NCBI RefSeq assembly: GCF_000003605.2
Contig: NW_003114521.1
Location: forward strand, 1 to 17,209
DNA: 17,209 nucleotides
Direction: 5' to 3'
Source: Saccoglossus kowalevskii
Taxonomy: Eukaryota > Hemichordata > Enteropneusta > Harrimaniidae
Shown here one piece after another: positions 16,516 through 17,209 of this stretch; positions within the stretch are counted from its first letter, which is position 1, and each line of letters begins with the position of its first letter. The position numbers and the translations under genes were made by a program. A model generated the notes under the pieces. That model did not search any database, was not told where the DNA came from, and saw only the letters and a program-made list of their open reading frames with translations.

Positions 16516-17209
16516 AAATCCTACTCTCTGATTTTGACAACAACCACGACAAGGTGTTAGCTTTCAACGAGATCGCCGATCTGAATGAACTTATCAACGA
16601 ACGACGCGCCAAACTGCAAGCCGTCGACGAGGACTTACGTCTCGCTATGCATCACGAGGGTGAAGAAGAGTCAACTATCGAAAAAGAAATGGAGGAAAGC
16701 TACGATTATACTGATGAACTATCCATGAAATCACGTAGAAGGCAGCGACGCATCGACGCCATTGACCCACGCAGACAAGCACCGAACACAGGCTCCAGCG
16801 CCGGTTCAACTCCACGCAGCAACCCATCAGCTAGTACGCACAGAACTGTGAATTTGCCGAAAATTGAATTACCAACATTTTCGGGCAATGTATTGGAATG
16901 GATCACATTCTATGACACGTACAGGTCTACAATTCACGATGATAAAACACTCGGAGACATTCAACGATTCGCATATCTCAAGGGGGTATTACGAGGAGAA
17001 GCCCTACTCTTGATTTCAAGTTTACCGCTCACAGAAGTGAATTACGCCCAAGCGCTCGCACTTCTCAACGAACGTTACGGACAGAAACATATGATTATTT
17101 CCGCTCACATGGAAGCTCTTTGGCAGCTGCAGTCGCCCATCGACGATGTTACGAGTTTACTACGCTTCAATGACACGCTAGAGTCTCATATCCGCGGACT
17201 GCAAGCCCT
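16516..17209 (+). pseudogene. BEL/Pao retrotransposon gag (DUF1759-like), interrupted by the gypsy array and cut by the window edge
   Basis: The frame with codons starting at 16518 is open to the last base (about 230 codons) without a stop. The first part is acidic and likely helical (LSDFDNNHDKVLAFNEIADL, then ELINERR). A low-complexity Ser/Pro/Arg linker follows. Then comes LPKIELPTFSGNVLEWITFYDTY and LKGVLRGEALLLISSLPLTE, NYAQALALLNERYG, the pattern of the DUF1759 Gag region of BEL/Pao elements. That domain would form the particle. The frame has no start of its own: it begins at the LTR4 edge in mid-protein, and its first in-frame ATG is about 43 codons in. The missing N-terminus, probably a few tens of residues, should lie left of the array. 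Composition is less AT-rich than the gypsy copies. The sequence beyond the right edge is unknown. Confidence 0.85.

Noticed and set aside
16706-16906. A 66-codon minus-strand frame right of the array
   Set aside because: It lies antisense within the well-supported BEL/Pao gag frame and has no recognisable motif; it is a shadow.
1-17209. CRISPR array, bacterial operon or new defence system
   Set aside because: The only regular repeats are LTRs with a 4.4-4.7 kb period, and all coding sequence is assigned to two eukaryotic retrotransposon families.

Overview
The window is metazoan repeat DNA, almost entirely transposable element. Both element families present (Mag-like Ty3/gypsy and BEL/Pao) point to an animal genome, most likely an invertebrate or a non-mammalian vertebrate; the species cannot be named from the sequence. 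No cellular gene, tRNA, rRNA or CRISPR array was found.

Positions 1-16515 hold a head-to-tail array of four copies of one Ty3/gypsy LTR retrotransposon, all transcribed from the minus strand and called A to D here from left to right. Neighbouring copies share a single 166-167 bp LTR, so the order is A (left end outside the window) - LTR1 - B - LTR2 - C - LTR3 - D - LTR4. The repeat period is about 4.52 kb (a full element would be about 4.7 kb). Each unit reads, in the minus direction: LTR, 3-nt spacer, primer-binding site beginning TGGCGAC, short leader, one gag-pol frame (capsid-like region, two CCHC zinc knuckles, DTG protease, YIDD reverse transcriptase, RNase H, D,D35E integrase with GPY/F-like C-terminus and basic tail), about 200 bp 3' UTR, polypurine tract, LTR. 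There is no env.

Every copy is broken, each differently. Copy A (1-2677) has a 1463-bp deletion removing most of RT, RNase H and the start of integrase, plus a 153-bp gag deletion and nonsense changes. Copy B (2844-7193) keeps an uninterrupted 1173-codon frame from the gag zinc knuckles to the end of integrase, but a one-base deletion cuts off the capsid part. Copy C (7360-11612) is the most decayed, with many frameshifts and stops and two lost integrase catalytic residues. Copy D (11780-16348) is intact except for a perfect 218-bp tandem duplication in RT that shifts the frame.

Right of LTR4 (16516-17209) a plus-strand frame is open to the window edge and encodes a BEL/Pao-type Gag with a DUF1759-like region. 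It starts abruptly at the LTR edge, so the gypsy array sits inside an older BEL/Pao gag near its N-terminus. The missing beginning should lie to the left of the window.

The most informative oddity is conflicting ancestry within the array: the element bodies pair as A/C versus B/D, while the LTRs pair as 1/2 versus 3/4. This implies recombination or gene conversion during array formation. I see no new defence or enzymatic system here; the interest lies in array structure and decay.
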